Notes under the pieces: model-generated
The model's input: the letters and a program-made list of their open reading frames with translations, nothing else
Databases searched by the model: none
What the model was told of the DNA's origin: nothing
Shown: in pieces, positions 36,231 to 45,776 of the stretch
Position numbering within the stretch: position 1 is the stretch's first letter
How the letters are laid out: every line of letters starts with the position of its first letter
Assembly: GCF_000423505.1 (NCBI RefSeq)
Contig: NZ_KE384027.1
Coordinates: forward strand, 60,831 to 124,830
Reading direction: 5' to 3'
DNA length: 64,000 nt
DNA from: Pseudoclavibacter soli DSM 23366
GTDB lineage: Bacteria; Actinomycetota; Actinomycetes; Actinomycetales; Microbacteriaceae
Program-made: the position numbers and the translations under genes

Positions 36231-37122
36231 CGATCGCGTGGTCATCGCCGGTTCGTCGGGGCTGATCGGCTCCGCGCTCACTCGGTCGCTGCAGGCCGAC
36301 GGCATCGAGGTCACTCGCCTGGTGCGACGCCCGGCGCGCAGCACCGACGAAGTGCAGTGGCAGCCCGACACCACCGACCTCGACCCCGGGGTGCTCGCCG
36401 GCGCGACCGCGGTGGTCAACCTCTGCGGCGCGAGCATCGCGCACCTACCCTGGACTTCGACGTATCGCACCACGCTCGCAGCCTCGCGGCTGCAGCCGAC
36501 GATGCGGCTGGCGCAGGCCATCCATGCGCTTGCCGGTGACGCCCCGCAGTTTGTGTCGGCCTCGGCAGTCGGGTTCTATGGCAACCGTCCAGGCGAGACG
36601 CTCACCGAGACGAGCACCGCCGGTGACTCGTTTCTGGCCGAGCTCAGCGCCGATTGGGAGCGTGCGGCGCTCGCGGCCGGGCCGGGTGCAAGGGTCGCGC
36701 TGCTGCGCACCGCGTCGGTGCTGCACCCGCAGGCCGTGCTGAAACCGCTGCTGCTGCTGACTCGAGCAGGGGTGAGCGGGCCGCTCGGCGGCGGTGAGCA
36801 GGTGTGGCCGTGGATCTCGCTCGACGACGAGGTGCGCGCCATTCGGCACATCATCGACCACGGGCTGACGGGCCCGGTGAACCTCGCGGGGCCCGTGCCG
36901 GCGAGCGCCAACGACATCGGGCGCGATCTGGCGCGGCGGCTGCACCGACCATTCGTGCTGCCCGCACCAGCCTGGGCGCTGCGGCTTGCCCTCGGGCGCG
37001 ATGCCGCCGAATCGCTGCTGCTGGCCGACGCCACGGTCACCCCGCAGGTGCTCACCGACACGGGGTTCGCATTTGTGCACGACACGGCCGCCGAGGCGAT
37101 CGGTGCTGTCTTGTCTCGGTGA
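36223..37122 (+). CDS. TIGR01777 family epimerase (SDR-type, YfcH-like)
   Basis: A 299-residue short-chain-dehydrogenase-like protein with the Rossmann glycine motif IAGSSGLIGSALTRSL, the family motif VNLCGASIA, the catalytic-region SASAVGFYGNRPGE and a C-terminal DUF1731-type domain (RPFVLPAPAWALRLALG). The family is linked to NAD(P)-dependent epimerase/dehydratase folds with unclear substrate. Start chosen at 36223, where MRDDRVVIAGSSG begins, overlapping the MMPL gene. Confidence 0.88.
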   Translation: MRDDRVVIAGSSGLIGSALTRSLQADGIEVTRLVRRPARSTDEVQWQPDTTDLDPGVLAGATAVVNLCGASIAHLPWTSTYRTTLAASRLQPTMRLAQAIHALAGDAPQFVSASAVGFYGNRPGETLTETSTAGDSFLAELSADWERAALAAGPGARVALLRTASVLHPQAVLKPLLLLTRAGVSGPLGGGEQVWPWISLDDEVRAIRHIIDHGLTGPVNLAGPVPASANDIGRDLARRLHRPFVLPAPAWALRLALGRDAAESLLLADATVTPQVLTDTGFAFVHDTAAEAIGAVLSR

Positions 37123-37312
37123 GTGCCTCCGGTGGGTCTGTGCGCGGCGGCGCGGCGGCGCGGCGGCGTGATGCCATGACGCTGCATGACGTTTTCCGAC
37201 GTTTCGTGACGTATTCGCTCGCTGTGTTTCCACAGGGTTTGAGCTGTGATTCTTGAAGTTCGTATCGTCGGGGTTCTGCAAGACGACACAGCAACCGACA
37301 GGAAACTCCTTC

Positions 37313-38926
37313 ATGCGCCTACTCACAAGAACCGCCCTTACAGCGGCGCTCACCGTCACCAGCGTGGTGGCTCTGAGCGCATGCTCATCTTCCGACGGCT
37401 CATCCTCTGACGTGGGGGAGGTGACGCGTGGCGGCAACCTGACCTTTGCGCTCTCGGTCGACAGCCACTGCATTGACCCGCAGCAGGTGGGCAACAACGA
37501 CGCCATCGCTGTCGCTCGGCAGACGGTGGCTTCGCTCACCACTCAAGACCCCGATTCAGGCGAGATCAAGCCGTGGCTGGCCGACTTTACACAGAATGAC
37601 AACGCCACCGAGTTCACCTTCACGCTCACGGGCGATGCCACGTACAGCGACGGCGAGCCCATCGACGCCGCCTCAGTCAAGACCAACTTCGAGGCGATCA
37701 AAGAGCTCGGCAAAGCGGGCAAGTCTTCGCTTGGCAACACCTACCTGAAAGACGTCGCCTCGATCGAGACCACCGATGACAAGACCGTGGTGGTAACCTT
37801 CGCCGAGCCGAACGCACAGTTCTTGCAGGCCACCTCGACCTTCACGCTCGGCCTGCTCTCCCCGGCCAGCGCCGCGCTGTCGGTAGAAGACCGCTGCGCC
37901 GGCAAGTTCGCCGGTTCTGGCCCGTTCACCGTCGAATCGTATGAGCAGGATCAGCAGGTGGTGCTGCGCAAGCGAGACGGCTACAACTGGGGCCCTTCCA
38001 CCAACGATCACACTGACGAGGCCTATCTCGACACGGTGACGTTCAAGGTGATTCCCGAGTCGGGCAACCGCACCGGCTCGCTCCAGTCGGGGCAGATCGA
38101 CGCCACGGCGGGCATCGCATCGCAAGACTTGGCCACATTCGAGGGTGGTGGCTTCTCACAGAACACCCGTTCGAACCCGGGCGTGGTCTACAACCTCTAC
38201 CCCAACGAGTCGAGCCCCAAGCTCAGCGATGTGCGCGTGCGCCAGGCGCTCTCGAAGGGCATCGATCGCCAAGAACTCGTCGACACCCTGCTGGGCGCGA
38301 ACGACAAGGCCGCGACTGGTGTGCTGGCCTCGACTACGCCGTTCTACACCGACTTCAGCGACCTGCTCACCTATGACCCCGACGGGGCGAAGGAATTGCT
38401 TGACGAGGCCGGCTGGACGGTCGGATCCAACGGCATCCGTGAGAAAGACGGCACGAAGCTGAGCTTCTTGGTCACCTACTGGCAGTCACCCAAAGAGCTG
38501 CTTGAGCTGGTTCAGCAGCAGTGGAAAGAGATCGGGGTCGACCTGCAGCTGAAGTACACCTCGAACGCCGAGGCGAGCGCTGCCAACAGCGTGGGTAAAG
38601 AGAACACGTACGAACTGTTCTACGGCAACCTCACCCGGGCCGATCCAGACATCATTCGCACGGTGCTGGCCGCAAACGGTCCGGGCAACTACAACCGCCG
38701 CGACTCCAGCGAGGTCGACGAGTGGCTGACCAAGCAGGCATCGGCCACTGACCAGGCCGAGCGACAGGCCGACGTTGACGAGGCCCAGCGCCTGCTGCTT
38801 GAGGATGCTCACTCGATTCCCACCCATGAGCTGTCGACGACCATCGTCAGCAGTGACCATGCACAGGGCGTGAAATTCGAGGCTTCCAGCCGCATCGACT
38901 TCTATGACGCCTGGGTACAGCAGTAG
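37313..38926 (+). CDS. ABC peptide transporter substrate-binding lipoprotein
   Basis: A 537-residue family 5 (DppA/OppA-type) solute-binding protein. The N-terminus is a lipoprotein signal with lipobox LSAC (Cys around residue 24), followed by a Ser-rich linker. Family features are GGNLTFALSVDSHCIDPQ, SDGEPIDAASVKTNFEAI, and VRQALSKGIDRQELV. It is the first gene of a four-gene importer operon (binding protein, two permeases, double ATPase). Ligands may be oligopeptides or glutathione-like compounds. Confidence 0.92.
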   Translation: MRLLTRTALTAALTVTSVVALSACSSSDGSSSDVGEVTRGGNLTFALSVDSHCIDPQQVGNNDAIAVARQTVASLTTQDPDSGEIKPWLADFTQNDNATEFTFTLTGDATYSDGEPIDAASVKTNFEAIKELGKAGKSSLGNTYLKDVASIETTDDKTVVVTFAEPNAQFLQATSTFTLGLLSPASAALSVEDRCAGKFAGSGPFTVESYEQDQQVVLRKRDGYNWGPSTNDHTDEAYLDTVTFKVIPESGNRTGSLQSGQIDATAGIASQDLATFEGGGFSQNTRSNPGVVYNLYPNESSPKLSDVRVRQALSKGIDRQELVDTLLGANDKAATGVLASTTPFYTDFSDLLTYDPDGAKELLDEAGWTVGSNGIREKDGTKLSFLVTYWQSPKELLELVQQQWKEIGVDLQLKYTSNAEASAANSVGKENTYELFYGNLTRADPDIIRTVLAANGPGNYNRRDSSEVDEWLTKQASATDQAERQADVDEAQRLLLEDAHSIPTHELSTTIVSSDHAQGVKFEASSRIDFYDAWVQQ

Positions 38927-38959
38927 GCAATGACTCGGTCAGCAGGAGGGGAACGAACA

Positions 38960-39922
38960 ATGCATGTCAATCGTGATGTCGTGGCCTACGCGGTCAAACG
39001 GGTGCTCCAAGGAGTGTTCGTGCTGTGGGCGGCGTATACCGTGACATTTCTCGTGCTCTTCCTGCTGCCGGGTGATGCTGCCACTGTCATGGCCGGCGGG
39101 GAAGACGCCGGAACGAGCGACGAACAATTGGCGGCGCTGCGAGCCGAGTTCGGCCTCGATCGGCCGATCTACGAGCAGTACGTGATCTCGCTTGGCAAGG
39201 CGCTGACGCTCGACTTTGGCAGTTCGTTTCGCAGCGGACAGCCAGCGTTGGAGGCAATGACCAGCGTGCTTCCGCAGACCTTGGCCCTCGCGGCCCTCGC
39301 TCTGCCACTGTCGCTGCTGGCGGGGGTAGCGCTGGCGCTGGGCGGGGTATTCAGTCGGCATCGCTGGATTCGCCAGGCCGTCGGCTCGCTGCCTCCTCTC
39401 GGAGTCGCAGTGCCGACTTTCTGGATCGGTCTGCTGCTGCTGCAGCTGTTCTCCTTCCGCATCCGTCTGTTTCCATCGATGGGCAATGAGGGGCTGATTT
39501 CGCTGGTGTTGCCGGCGGTGACCCTGGCCATTCCCACGTCTGCAGTGATCGCCCAACTGCTGGCGAAGAGCCTGAGGCAGACTCTGGGCGAGCCGTACAT
39601 CCAAGTAGTGCGAGCCAAAGGTGCCAGCCGTTGGGTGGTCAATTTTGGCCACGCACTGCGCAATGCGGCGATTCCCACGCTGACGATGCTGGGCATCTTG
39701 ATTGGCAACCTGCTGGCCGGCGCAACGGTAAGCGAGACGGTCTTCTCGCGTACCGGCATCGGCCGGCTGACGGTGACCGCGGTCAACGATCGCGACATCC
39801 CGGTGGTGCAGGTCATCGTGCTGTTTGTGGCGTTCGTGTTCGTTGTGGTCAATCTGCTGGTCGATGTGCTGTACCCGCTTGTCGACCCGCGCATCAGCGT
39901 GCGCCGCACGGCGCAGGCTTGA
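38960..39922 (+). CDS. Peptide ABC transporter permease (DppB-like)
   Basis: A 320-residue permease with six hydrophobic segments and the binding-protein-dependent transport domain. The EAA-like loop is EPYIQVVRAKGASRWVV, which contacts the ATPase. The N-terminus YAVKRVLQGVFVLWAAYTVTF is typical of DppB. ATG at 38960 follows AGGAGGGG. Encoded 33 bp after the lipoprotein and 13 bp before the second permease. Confidence 0.93.
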   Translation: MHVNRDVVAYAVKRVLQGVFVLWAAYTVTFLVLFLLPGDAATVMAGGEDAGTSDEQLAALRAEFGLDRPIYEQYVISLGKALTLDFGSSFRSGQPALEAMTSVLPQTLALAALALPLSLLAGVALALGGVFSRHRWIRQAVGSLPPLGVAVPTFWIGLLLLQLFSFRIRLFPSMGNEGLISLVLPAVTLAIPTSAVIAQLLAKSLRQTLGEPYIQVVRAKGASRWVVNFGHALRNAAIPTLTMLGILIGNLLAGATVSETVFSRTGIGRLTVTAVNDRDIPVVQVIVLFVAFVFVVVNLLVDVLYPLVDPRISVRRTAQA

Positions 39923-39935
39923 GAGAGGAGCTGTC

Positions 39936-40889
39936 ATGTCAGACTCATCTGCTGTGCTCACTGGGGTGAAGGGCAGCGCTTTCGACGAACAGCAGCTTCG
40001 AGAGGATGCTCGAACACTGGTCGAGTCGGTGGCCGTTGGTGCCGATCAGCTTGAGGAACAGGCTGAACGACGCTGGAGGGCTCACCTGCGATTTCTGCGG
40101 GAACGGCCGGCGTTTGTGCTGGCAGTGGTGACGTTGCTGCTGGCTCTGGCGTGGGCGGTCGCACCGTCGTTGTTCACTTCGTGGGATCCGATCGACGGGG
40201 TGCCACGTGACCGGCTGAGTCCGCCCGGCGATGGCCACTTGTTCGGTACCGATCAGCTTGGGCGCGACCTGTATGCCCGCATAGTCTACGGCGCCGGCCA
40301 GTCGCTGGCGGCGACCGCCGGAGCGGTGGGCGTCGGGCTCGTGCTGGGCTCGGGGCTGGGGCTGCTCGCCGGGTCGGCCCGAGGCTGGGTTGACGATGTC
40401 ATCATGCGCATTGTCGATGTGCTGCTTTCCATTCCCTCGTTGCTGCTGTCTCTGGCTCTGATTACCGCGCTGGGGTTTGGCACGATCAACGTCGCTATCG
40501 CCGTCGGTCTGGCATCGGTGGCGAGTTTCGCTCGCATCATGCGTTCGGAGGTGCTGCGCGTGGGCGGCGCCGAATACGTGGAGGCCGCGCGGGTATCCGG
40601 TGTCAGTTGGTGGGGTGTGCTGATTCGCCACATTCTGCCCAACTCGGCCGGGCCGGTCATCGCCTTGTCTGCCTTGGAGTTCGGTCAGGCGGTGCTGGCC
40701 ATTTCAGCGCTGAGCTTCCTCGGCTTCGGCGCTCCACCGCCGGCACCGGAATGGGGCGCATTGGTATCGGGTGGGCGAGATTATCTGGCCACGGCATGGT
40801 GGCTGATCACCTTCCCGGGGCTGGTGATCGCGGCAGTGGTGCTGGCGGCGAATCAGGTCGCGCGCACGTTCGAACGACCAGAAAGGTAG
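39936..40889 (+). CDS. Peptide ABC transporter permease (DppC-like)
   Basis: A 317-residue permease. A long cytoplasmic N-terminus (1-60) precedes the first hydrophobic segment. The conserved HLFGTDQLGRDLYARI and the EAA loop EYVEAARVSGVSWWGVLIRH mark it as the DppC-type partner. GAGAGAGGAG precedes the ATG at 39936. Confidence 0.93.
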   Translation: MSDSSAVLTGVKGSAFDEQQLREDARTLVESVAVGADQLEEQAERRWRAHLRFLRERPAFVLAVVTLLLALAWAVAPSLFTSWDPIDGVPRDRLSPPGDGHLFGTDQLGRDLYARIVYGAGQSLAATAGAVGVGLVLGSGLGLLAGSARGWVDDVIMRIVDVLLSIPSLLLSLALITALGFGTINVAIAVGLASVASFARIMRSEVLRVGGAEYVEAARVSGVSWWGVLIRHILPNSAGPVIALSALEFGQAVLAISALSFLGFGAPPPAPEWGALVSGGRDYLATAWWLITFPGLVIAAVVLAANQVARTFERPER

Positions 40890-40893
40890 AAAG

Positions 40894-42528
40894 ATGACCG
40901 CACTGCTGCAAGTCACAGATCTGCATATCGACTACGATCTCGGCCGCGGCCGACGACAGCATGCCGTGGCCGGGGTGAGCTTCGCACTCGACCCGGGTGA
41001 GGTGGTTGCCATTGTGGGAGAGTCTGGCTCGGGTAAGTCGACCACCGCACACAGCATCATCAACCTGCTGGCCGGCAACGCCCGGCGAGTCTCTGGGGAC
41101 ATCTCGTTCGACGGTGCCGATCTCACCCAGCTGACCGAGAAAGAGTGGGAATCAGTGCGTGGTGCCCGGATTGCACTGATTCCACAAGACCCGACGGTAT
41201 CGCTCGACCCCGTGCGTCGAGTCGGTGATCAGGTGGCTGAGGTGCTGCGCCTGCACGGGCTGGCCGATCGCGCCGACGCGGCGCACCGGGCGGTCGAACT
41301 GCTGGAGCTTGCCGGCATCCCAGATGCCGAATTGCGCAGTCGACAGTACCCCCACCAGTTCTCCGGCGGCATGCGACAGCGTGTGCTCATTGCCGCAGCT
41401 CTGGCCGCCGATCCGCGGCTGGTGATCGCTGACGAGCCCACTAGTGCTCTCGATGTCACGGTACAAAAGCAGATTCTCGACCACATCGAACAGCGGGCGG
41501 CTCAGCTGGGCACAGCTGTGCTGCTGATCACCCACGACTTGGGCGTGGCAGCCGACCGAGCCTCCCGCATCATCGTGATGCAGCACGGTCGCATCGTCGA
41601 ACAAGGGCTAGCAGAGCAGGTGCTGCGTGACCCGCAGCAGGACTACACGAAGCAGCTCATCGCCGCGGCGCCGAGCATTTCGGCCACAACAGCCCGACCG
41701 ACCGCTCAGGTGAGCGTCGCAGCAGCTGAGGGCATACCCGTGCTCGAGCTGCATGATGTGGTCAAAGAGTTCGCGCTGCCTGACCGAGGTCTCCTACGAG
41801 CCGTTGACGGAGTGAGTCTGCAGCTGCATCGAGGAGAGACCCTGGCCTTGGTGGGTGAGTCGGGCTCGGGCAAATCGACCACGGCACGCCTGGCACTGCG
41901 CATCGATGAGCCCACGGCTGGGCGCATCGTTTTCGACGGAGAGGACATCACCGCAGTTGATCGACGAACGCTCAAGGCGTTTCGTCGCAGAGTGCAGTTC
42001 GTCTATCAGAGCCCCTATGCATCGTTGAACCCTCGGTTCACCCTCGAGCAGATCATCGCCGAGCCGCTGCGCGCTCACCGTGTGGGATCGCGTGACCAAC
42101 GGCATGAGCGTGCGCTCGAGCTGCTCGATCAGGTTCGGCTGCCGGCGAGACTGGCCACCAGACGCCCAACCGAGCTGTCGGGCGGGCAGCGGCAGCGCGT
42201 GGCGATCGCTCGGGCACTTGCCCTCGAGCCTGATGTGGTGGTGCTCGATGAGGCCGTGTCTGCGCTCGACGTGTCGGTGCAACGGCAGATACTCGATCTT
42301 CTCGCTGAGAATCAGCAGCGACACCAGCTCTCATACCTGTTCATTACGCACGACTTGGCAGTGGTCAGTCAGATCGCTGATCGGGTCGTCGTGCTGCAAC
42401 GTGGTCGGGTGGTCGAGACCGGAGCGACCGAACAGGTGCTGCGCCATCCTCGTGAACCCTATACACAGCAGCTGGTACAGGCCATCCCGGGGCGACGCCT
42501 GCACGAGCCGGCCTTCGCCGAGGTCTGA
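40894..42528 (+). CDS. Peptide ABC transporter, fused DppD-DppF ATPase
   Basis: A 544-residue protein with two complete nucleotide-binding domains in one chain. Domain 1: Walker A GESGSGKSTTAHS, signature FSGGMRQRVLIAAAL, Walker B LVIADEPTSALD. Domain 2: Walker A GESGSGKSTTARLAL, signature LSGGQRQRVAIARAL, Walker B VVVLDEAVSALD. It energises the importer formed by the two permeases. Gap to the previous gene is 4 bp. Confidence 0.93.
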   Translation: MTALLQVTDLHIDYDLGRGRRQHAVAGVSFALDPGEVVAIVGESGSGKSTTAHSIINLLAGNARRVSGDISFDGADLTQLTEKEWESVRGARIALIPQDPTVSLDPVRRVGDQVAEVLRLHGLADRADAAHRAVELLELAGIPDAELRSRQYPHQFSGGMRQRVLIAAALAADPRLVIADEPTSALDVTVQKQILDHIEQRAAQLGTAVLLITHDLGVAADRASRIIVMQHGRIVEQGLAEQVLRDPQQDYTKQLIAAAPSISATTARPTAQVSVAAAEGIPVLELHDVVKEFALPDRGLLRAVDGVSLQLHRGETLALVGESGSGKSTTARLALRIDEPTAGRIVFDGEDITAVDRRTLKAFRRRVQFVYQSPYASLNPRFTLEQIIAEPLRAHRVGSRDQRHERALELLDQVRLPARLATRRPTELSGGQRQRVAIARALALEPDVVVLDEAVSALDVSVQRQILDLLAENQQRHQLSYLFITHDLAVVSQIADRVVVLQRGRVVETGATEQVLRHPREPYTQQLVQAIPGRRLHEPAFAEV

Positions 42529-42572
42529 GAACCTGAGTCAACGTCCGACGGCGTAGCCCTGTGCACCACGTG

Positions 42573-42597
42573 GGTTGGCACCAGCGCGAAGCCAACC
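42573..42597. terminator. Hairpin between convergent ATPase and GGT genes
   Basis: GGTTGGC (42573-42579) pairs with GCCAACC (42591-42597) around an 11-base loop, about 45 bp after the ATPase stop. No clear T-run. Confidence 0.4.
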
Positions 42598-42633
42598 GTC
42601 AGCCTGTTGAACGGCGCTGAGCCGGCCTTCACT

Positions 42634-44313
42634 CTACGGCGCCCCGACTTCGAGACGATGGCCGCGCGCCCGAAGGCCCTCGATGACCTCGGCGGCGGCG
42701 CGCGACTCAATGCGCAGATGGCCGAGACGGGCGGCACGGGGAGCGAATGAGCTGGGCGCATGCTCAGTGTGAAACGACACCGCGTCGATGGCGGCCTGCA
42801 GCGGCTGCCCTTGCAGAGCACGTAGTGCGAGCTGCGCTGACCACTGGTCTTGCGAGTCGCCGCCAGGGGTGCCGAAAGCCATCCAGCCGCGGCCATCACG
42901 ACTGGCCAAGGATGGCGAGAGGGTGGTGCGTGGTCGTCTGCCGGGCCGCAGCGAACTGGCGAGCCCCGGTTGCAGCCAGAACATCTGAGCCCGCGTGCCC
43001 AGAGCGAACCCGAGTTGTGGAATCGCCGGAGACGACTGCAGCCAGCCTCCTGACGGTGTGGCACTGATCATCAGACCCTGCGCGTCGACGACGTCGAGGT
43101 GACAGGTATCACCGCGCACTTCACCGTCTGACGCAGTGGTGGGCTCGCCGGTGCCGGCAGTCATTTGCTCGGCTTCGGCAACGGGTTGAACGGGCAGCCG
43201 GGGCTGTCGACCCTGTGGTGATCCAGGCTGCAGCTGCACAGACGCATCTGATCCGATGAGTTTCGCGCGCTCGTGGGCGTACGCGCGGCTGAGCAGTGTC
43301 GTAAGCGGCACATCCGTGCTGAGCGGGTCACCGTACCACGCCTCGCGGTCAGCTAAAGCGAGTTTGTCCGCCTCTACCACCAGGTGGATCCACGCTTCGG
43401 AGCCGGGCTCGAGGTCGAACACATCGGTTTGCTCGAGCAGGCGCAGATGTTGCAGCATGACAGGCCCCTGACTCCAGGGCCCGGGCTTGTGAAACGTGGT
43501 GCCGGCGATCTTGACGCTGATCGCGGGTTCGACAGTCGCTCGCCAGCCGGCGAGATCGTCACCGGTGAGCAGACCGCGGTGGCGATCCCCAGACGAGTCA
43601 CGTGCGGGGATGCGACAGAACGCATCGACCGCCTCGGCGACAAACCCGGAGTACCACGCACGGCGCGCGCGTTCGATTTGCGCGCTTCTCGAGCTCGAGC
43701 CGGCCTCTGCCTCAGCGAGAATGCGTCGATACGTCTGCGCAAGTCGAGCGTTGCGCACACGAGAGCCCGCGAGAGGCACCTGGCCGTCATGCAGCCACAG
43801 TGCCGCCGACGTCGACCACTCGTCAATGAACAGCCGCTGCACCGAAGCGATCGCTTGATGCGCGCGCTCGAGCAGCGGATGCCCCTGCTCGGCATAATGG
43901 ATGGCCGGCTCGAGCACGTCGCGCAACGACCAGGTGCCGTAGCGGTCGAGCAGAGACAGCCAGCCTCCGAAAGCACCGGGAACGACTGCAGCCAGCAAAC
44001 CGCTGCCAGGAATGACATCTAGCCCCAGTGAGGTGAACGCTGCGATGTCGGCGGCGACTGGCACCGTGCCTTGGCCGCAGATGACGGCAGCGTCGCTGGC
44101 GGCTGGATCCCAGATCATGATGGGCGCGTCACCGCCGGGGCCGTTGAGATGTGGCTCGACAACCTGCAGTGTGAAGCCAGCAGCCACCGCGGCATCGGCG
44201 GCGTTTCCGCCGCGCTCGAGCACTCCCATGCCGACCGAGGAGGCAAGCCAGTGGGTGGTTGCCACCATGCCGAAGTCTCCGGTGAGTTCAGGGCGAGTGG
44301 TGAACGTCGGCAT
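42634..44313 (-). CDS. Gamma-glutamyltransferase family protein
   Basis: A 559-residue Ntn-hydrolase of the GGT family. The N-terminal half starts with ATTHWLASSVGMGVLERGGNAADAAVAAGF (only partly listed: motif at residues 18-47), and NGPGGDAPIMIWD. The catalytic threonine after autocleavage lies in GDTCHLDVVDAQG (near residue 393), followed by the substrate loop. GGT hydrolyses or transfers the gamma-glutamyl group of glutathione and its conjugates. No obvious signal peptide is seen, so it may act in the cytoplasm (inference). It is convergent with the peptide importer. GAGGAGG precedes the ATG. Confidence 0.85.
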   Translation of the reverse strand: MPTFTTRPELTGDFGMVATTHWLASSVGMGVLERGGNAADAAVAAGFTLQVVEPHLNGPGGDAPIMIWDPAASDAAVICGQGTVPVAADIAAFTSLGLDVIPGSGLLAAVVPGAFGGWLSLLDRYGTWSLRDVLEPAIHYAEQGHPLLERAHQAIASVQRLFIDEWSTSAALWLHDGQVPLAGSRVRNARLAQTYRRILAEAEAGSSSRSAQIERARRAWYSGFVAEAVDAFCRIPARDSSGDRHRGLLTGDDLAGWRATVEPAISVKIAGTTFHKPGPWSQGPVMLQHLRLLEQTDVFDLEPGSEAWIHLVVEADKLALADREAWYGDPLSTDVPLTTLLSRAYAHERAKLIGSDASVQLQPGSPQGRQPRLPVQPVAEAEQMTAGTGEPTTASDGEVRGDTCHLDVVDAQGLMISATPSGGWLQSSPAIPQLGFALGTRAQMFWLQPGLASSLRPGRRPRTTLSPSLASRDGRGWMAFGTPGGDSQDQWSAQLALRALQGQPLQAAIDAVSFHTEHAPSSFAPRAARLGHLRIESRAAAEVIEGLRARGHRLEVGAP

Positions 44314-44473
44314 GGAGCCTCCTCAGGTCAGTACCGGCAGCGTACCCTTCCGTGACCGCGTGTTGCGCGGTCTGTGACGCCGTGTGCGGCGCACTCCTAC
44401 AGTGGGGACATCCACGGCGCGCGCGAGGCCGCAACCTCGATCGGCGCGCGAACCCGCAACCGATTGGAGTCGC

Positions 44474-45727
44474 ATGACCCGCACCACCCGCCTCGCTGTC
44501 GCCCTCGACGGTGCCGGTTGGCATCCCGCCGCCTGGCGCGAGCCGAGCGCCCGCCCCACCGAGCTGTTCACCCCCGATTATTGGGCTGATCTCGTGCGCA
44601 CGGCGGCTGCCGGCGGCGTCGACTTCGTGACCATTGAAGACTCGCTGGCGCTGCAGTCGTCTGACCGTCTGCACCCCGACGACCGCGTCGACGAGGTGCG
44701 CGGCCGCCTCGACGCCACCATTCTCGCCAATCGGCTCGCCCCGGTCACCGCAGGCATCGGCCTGGTGCCCACGGTCACCACCACCTACACCGAGCCGTTC
44801 CATGTCTCGACCGCGATCGCCACCCTCGACTTCGTCAGTGGTGGTCGCGCTGGCCTGCAGGCCAAGCTCTCGCTGCGCGACGAGGAGCGCACCGGCACCG
44901 GACATGAACCCAACACCGCCGAGGCCGTCATCGAGCAGCGGGTCGAAAGCGATGAAGCGGCAGCCGCGTTCGCCGAGGCCGCCGAGGCGATCGAGGTCGT
45001 GCGTCGACTCTGGGACAGCTGGGAAGACGACGCCGAGATCCGCGACGCCGCAACCGACCGCTTCATCGACGCCGACAAGCTGCACACCATCGACTACGCC
45101 GGCGACGCGTTCACCGTGCGCGGGCCATCCATCGTGCCGCGCAGCCCACAGGGCCAGCCCGTGGTCACCGCGCTCGCGCACCACACCGTGCCCTATCGCT
45201 TCGCCGCGCAGCAGGCCGATGTGGTGTTCGTCACCCCAGACGCCGACACCCCGTTTTCGGGCCCGGTGGATGCGGTGCTCGCCCAGGTGCGAGACGCCGA
45301 GCGCGCGGTGGGTCGCCATGGCCTTCCGCTGCAGGTCTACGTCGATCTGGTCGTGCTGCTCGACGACCCCGCCCAGGGGGGCGAGCTCGCCGCAGACCGG
45401 CTGGCCCGACTCGACGCGCTGGGTCGGCCGCTGACCTCAGACGCGCGCATTGTCGCGGGCTCGGCATCCACCGTGGCCGATCGCATCGAGGCCTATGTCG
45501 CCGCCGGCTACGACGGTGTGCGCCTGCGCCCGGGCGTGGCCACCGACGACCTGCCGCGCATCGCGGCCGACTTGGTGCCCGAACTGCGCCGCCGTGAACT
45601 GCGCGATGCTGCACCTGCTGCGGCAGGAGCATCCCTGCGCGAGATCATCGGCCTGCCCGCCGCCGGCCCGAGCCGTTACGCCGGCCAGACCGGCCGCATC
45701 TCACCCGCCCCGGCCAGCGCGCTCTGA
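44474..45727 (+). CDS. LLM class flavin-dependent oxidoreductase
   Basis: A 417-residue luciferase-like monooxygenase (TIM barrel, FMN-dependent with a partner reductase). Visible family patterns are VDFVTIEDSLAL in the first strand-loop, GIGLVPTVTTTYTEPFHVSTA, the LDFVSGGRAGLQ loop and the C-terminal GSASTVADRIEAYVAAGYDG. Start at 44474 (MTRTTRLAVAL). It precedes a second LLM monooxygenase by 49 bp. Related pairs oxidise the C-S bond of sulfonates or S-alkyl cysteines, which fits the nearby importer and GGT. Confidence 0.88.
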   Translation: MTRTTRLAVALDGAGWHPAAWREPSARPTELFTPDYWADLVRTAAAGGVDFVTIEDSLALQSSDRLHPDDRVDEVRGRLDATILANRLAPVTAGIGLVPTVTTTYTEPFHVSTAIATLDFVSGGRAGLQAKLSLRDEERTGTGHEPNTAEAVIEQRVESDEAAAAFAEAAEAIEVVRRLWDSWEDDAEIRDAATDRFIDADKLHTIDYAGDAFTVRGPSIVPRSPQGQPVVTALAHHTVPYRFAAQQADVVFVTPDADTPFSGPVDAVLAQVRDAERAVGRHGLPLQVYVDLVVLLDDPAQGGELAADRLARLDALGRPLTSDARIVAGSASTVADRIEAYVAAGYDGVRLRPGVATDDLPRIAADLVPELRRRELRDAAPAAAGASLREIIGLPAAGPSRYAGQTGRISPAPASAL

Positions 45728-45776
45728 GCGCCCGCCCACACCCACCCACTTCACGCACCCGAAAAGAGACCCGCAC

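Noticed and set aside
44314..44473. SAM-type riboswitch before the first LLM monooxygenase
   Set aside because: Some GCAACC-like pieces occur but the conserved stem order of SAM riboswitches is not present.
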